Assembly: GCF_000224145.3 (NCBI RefSeq)
Contig: NC_020166.2
Coordinates: forward strand, 4,966,839 to 5,030,838
Source: Ciona intestinalis
Lineage: Eukaryota > Chordata > Ascidiacea > Phlebobranchia > Cionidae
Length of the DNA: 64,000 bases
Reading direction: 5' to 3'
The translations under genes were made by a program, and so were the position numbers. Below, piece after piece: positions 60,542-64,000 of this stretch (the first letter of the stretch is position 1; each line of letters starts with the position of its first letter). A model generated the notes under the pieces. It saw nothing but the letters and a program-made list of their open reading frames with translations. It ran no database searches and was not told the origin of the DNA.

Positions 60542-63500
60542 TTAGGTGGCAGTTGCAGTTGTGATAACGATCATCAAATGTTGAATATCACCAAGGTTGG
60601 CCACAAGATCTGGAGCTCTCTGCTGTAAATTCTGTGTGGTGAAATTACATGGCGGAAAAACATGTAGCACATAAACCTTTAAAACAAAAGTTATATTTTA
60701 GTCTCAATGTAACACTAAGCTAATTTATTTATCTATGTATTGAATATTCAACCAGAAACTTTCATTGCACAACATTGCTGTTAGCTTTATGCATCTTGTA
60801 CACAACGACCAATAATATAACCATTTGGGGGCTCTATTTTTTATGTATGTTTTGCATAATAGAGATTTTGGAACACATGAGTGACCATCATATGCTGAGA
60901 TCAATTAAGTTAACTTTAAAGTGACCTGCCCAAGCACATGCACACCGAAGGCAGCACTGAGATTCATGACCAACACTTAACAATGGTGTCAATAAATATC
61001 ACTATACATAAAGCACTTCTCACTTGTTGATTGTTACTCGCAGTATTTACTATCCCAGCAACTTGTTTCTGCTTCAAATAATCTATAAAACTTTGTTTAA
61101 GTTGATTGGTTTGGTGTTCTAGTTCATTCGTGGTCCTTCCACATGGGACAGCAAATAAGAGGCAATAATCATCCTTCATCTATAAGTCAATGTATAAGAA
61201 TAACTGTTTGGTTAGAATGGTGTATGTTGTACATACTACAGGGTACACCGCGAACCATGGGGTGTAATAGTTTGCAAGGGGCATGAAAAATTGGTAACCT
61301 GTTTCAGTATTTCCATTTCTAATTAAATAATTTGTTCTGTCGTGATTTTTACAAATACACTAAAATTGTAAATCCGAAAGATAATCTTTTATCTCATACC
61401 TCCATTCGCTTGCTAACTCCCTCAAGTGGTAAAGGATTCAGTCGCATCCTCTGCACGATCCGGAGCACAGGAAGCTTCTCATGATCCAATTCCTCAGGAT
61501 CACTTGGCAATCCTGCACGTGCATGGAACATGTTGCCACATATATAGTGAATCTGAACAGCAGCTGATTCGGTTTTCAGCGCCATTTTTCCTTGCCATAT
61601 CACTGGGTATCTCTGCAATAACAATTTAAATTATTTTTAAATGTAAGTTAAATTTTAGTTAAGTTTTATTGTAATATTATACTCACAGTGAAAATATCGT
61701 CTACTGAAGTCTGGGGTTTGTTATCTGCTTGTGGTGGAGCATTAGCAGAAGGTGCTTGCTTTACTGGTTGTGTGTGTTGGGTTGATGGTGGTATGTAGTG
61801 AGGTTGGCTTGGTTGTGTGTTGCCATGACCTTCAGGCCAGTGTAGTGGCGGAGCTTGTGGAGATTGATGGGCTTGTTGTTTTAAATGCATCTGTTGTTGG
61901 AAATGTTGTTGTTGTTGTTGATGCATTTGTTGTTGATACTGTTGTCGCTGGGCTTCTTGATTCTCCTTTTCAATCTGTTGTTGTCGTAGTTTTTCTTGCA
62001 TGTTTTGCTGTTGCAAAAGTTGTTGTTGTTGTTGTTGTTGTTGTTGTTGATGTAGCTTTTCTTCCTCCTGCCTCTGATGCAGCAGTAACTTTTCTTGTTG
62101 AATCTTCTTTTCACGCTGCTGCTGTTGTTGCTTTTGCTGTTGTTGTTGTTGCTGTTGTTGTTGTTGTTGATGTAACATTTGAATCTGTTGTTGTTGTTGT
62201 AATAGCATATGCTTCTGTTGCATCAACTTCTCTTGCTGTTGCTGCTGTTGTTGTTGTTGTTGTTGTTGTTGTCTTCTGGTTGGAGTTGGAGGTCGTTGAT
62301 GAGTTTGATCCGGAGGAACATAGTGAGGATATTGAGTATGATGAAGATGAGATGGAGGAATGTTGGCAGGAGATTGGAGAGAACTTCCAGGTTGACTCGT
62401 AACGGCTGTACTTGATTCAGGGTGAAACACTTGCACACCATAACCTGAAGTTTATTTGTTGTTTAAAATGAAGGATTTATGACAACTTATAAATAAATTA
62501 CCTGGATAACTTGGCCGTGGTTGGGATGTGATGGTGTTATGAGTGACTGGCTGTGGTGTAGAACCTGGAAAGTGACTTGATCCTGTCGGCATTTGGACAC
62601 CTGATAAAAAATGATTGATATTCGATGCTATGGTGATTTAATTTGTTGTTTAAGAATAAATTTTACCAGATAATTGAAAGTGTTGTGCCACCATATCTAT
62701 GGAACGATCAGATGTTACAGATGATTGGGATCTGCTCTGATCATGAGGAGGATTAAAGTTCTCTACGGGTCTGGAAGATACAGAGGTTGGAGGAGCAGAG
62801 CTTTGTTTTGGTGTAGGAGTCCTCCCTGGAGCACTTGTTCTTGTGGATGTGGCGGCGGGTTGAATAGAGTGAGATTTATCTTGTGCGTTTGCCTGCATTG
62901 CATGCAGATGGCTCTGTATGTCGGGGAAAGGAGCTGTGCTCCCTGTTGCCATCATGTGACCAGGTACTGGGACACGTGAAGAGGATAAACCTTGCGGGAT
63001 CTGCAGCAGAGTTGGATGCATGAAGTATGGGGAGCGAGGGTAGCTCATACCAGGTCGAACCGGTTGCATTGGATTATATGGCAGCGGGATTCCTTGCAAG
63101 CCTGCAAAAAAAGGAATGTAATTTTAGATTGAACTACACGGTTCGTTTTAAAGATGGGTAATATTTTATACGGCATTCATACCTTGTGTGGGGTAGAACA
63201 TATGTGGTTGTAGTTGGTATGCAGATAACGCATGTTGTTGTGGTGGGTCAGATTTAGCTGGTGTTTGAGGAGAGGCGGTCACTGCCTTCTTTGCATCCAC
63301 CTGTTGTCCCATGCTATTGGTTGGAACATTCACCATTGGCTGCTGTGGTTTTTATGAAAGAAAAAGGAGAAAGTCATTATTTTTTATTATTTGCTTATTT
63401 AATAAAATCTCTAAATATTTGTGTGTTTAACACACAATTATAGTAAATATAATTAGATTTCCTTATCCAATGGTATCAATAAAAGGAAATTTGGTTGTTT

Positions 63501-64000
63501 ACAATGTTTTTGCTTTGTTTAAAGAAATCGTTTTTTTTTTCAGCTTTTCTGTTTAACTTATTATTATAGCGTTGGACTGACTCTTTTTCTATTTATATTA
63601 TTTAAGTCCATACCTGCTAATAAAAGAATGCTTCCTAGGCTAAATGTTAAAAAAACACACATGGAAAGTTAAAGTACCTGAGGGAAGTGAGGCATGGGAA
63701 GATATGGAGGGTTGGTTGGACGTTGGTTGGAATGCGAGGATGTGTTGGTTGTGGAATGAGATATTATTGATTGTGGCTTGCTTTGCACTGCAGATTCTGG
63801 ACAAAACAAAACATTTTTCAAAACAATTTATAATACAATGTATATATTTTGCATTAAATTAAAAGATGTAACATATATATTGTTGATGATATTTTACCTT
63901 GTGGTTTGTTGGACTGAGTTGCAGTTGGTTGCAATTGTCGTGTTGTTGTTGTTGATGTTGAATGTGAAGGGGAATATAATGGCACTGGATATTGGACCTG
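60542..64000 (-). CDS. SPEN: SPEN-like transcriptional corepressor, C-terminal part (SPOC domain)
   Basis: Minus-strand exons, all in phase: from the right edge to 63898, then 63796-63678, 63342-63183, 63101-62667, 62600-62502, 62444-61687, 61612-61400, 61179-61024, 60676-60542. The gene continues beyond 64000. The last three exons encode a complete SPOC domain: RYPVIWQGKMALKTESAAVQ, LRIVQRMRL, LEGVSKRME, DYCLLFAVPCGR, FIDYLKQKQVAGIVN, YVLHVFPPCNF and HLMIVITTATAT at the C-terminus. It is closest to SPEN/SHARP. In that family SPOC recruits NCoR/SMRT corepressors and phosphorylated RNA polymerase II. Before it lie Pro/Ser/Gln-rich segments and a very large glutamine-rich exon. The N-terminal RRM domains expected for SPEN are outside the window, so the RBM15 relatives are not strictly excluded. 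Confidence 0.88.
61900..62275 (-). repeat. Interrupted polyglutamine-coding CAG/CAA tract in SPEN-like exon
   Basis: Runs of CAA/CAG codons give at least seven glutamine stretches of about 4 to 13 residues, separated by Met, Leu, His, Lys, Glu and Arg (KLMQQKHMLL, LRQQQIEKEN). The plus strand reads as repeated TTGTTG. Mixed CAA/CAG use suggests an old, stabilised tract rather than a fresh expansion. Confidence 0.85.

Noticed and set aside
61752..62402. A 216-codon plus-strand open frame rich in Val
   Set aside because: It is the complement of the glutamine-rich SPEN exon; valine runs come from reading CAA/CAG repeats in reverse.

Overview
The window looks like nuclear DNA of a tunicate, most likely a Ciona species. 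It is AT-rich with compact multi-exon genes, GT-AG introns, chordate-type protein families, many short terminal-inverted-repeat elements and a tRNA-derived SINE family. I recognise Ciona from the style of these repeats and the divergence of the proteins. Species level cannot be fixed by reading alone. Exon coordinates were assembled by hand from splice sites, codon phase and remembered family conservation; no alignment was run.

Layout, left to right. CEP85-like centrosomal coiled-coil gene (+, 5' end off the window, to 4531). A 6.3 kb gene-free stretch with a TIR element, a 1.4 kb inverted-repeat structure and a SINE. A small secreted von Willebrand A protein (+, 10859-13128). A CCDC15-like coiled-coil gene (+, 13695-18362). 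A repeat-dense region (18.4-25.4 kb) holding a short three-exon gene for a signal-peptide, arginine-rich, acidic-tail peptide (+, 22006-22964). MGME1 mitochondrial exonuclease (-, 25473-28528). PPM1G protein phosphatase (-, 29791-36645). A repeat-bearing intergenic region. An Abraxas-like first exon (+, 39128-39287) and a NAD kinase first exon (-, to 40596), facing each other across a 500-N assembly gap. CPOX (+, 41697-42860) followed after 190 bp by RFK (+, 43051-44947). XPO7 (-, 45926-57772, first exon not found). An orphan arylsulfatase first exon (-) and exons of an unidentified gene (-). The C-terminal half of a SPEN-like SPOC protein (-, 60542 to the right edge).

Most genes are unrelated housekeeping genes packed together. 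The one pairing with a possible shared expression unit is CPOX-RFK: same strand, very close, with a candidate trans-splice acceptor just before RFK, as in tunicate operons. CPOX makes protoporphyrinogen for haem and RFK makes FMN, a precursor of the FAD used by the next haem enzyme. The most novel-looking gene is the small cationic peptide precursor at 22 kb. Mobile elements fall into at least four groups: a TATAGTAGGGTGGGG-ended TIR family in short and long forms; a tRNA-headed SINE with a (TGAA)n-type tail; a 491-bp element with an 8-bp target duplication; and a 918-bp element with a 5-bp target duplication and a GC-rich core.
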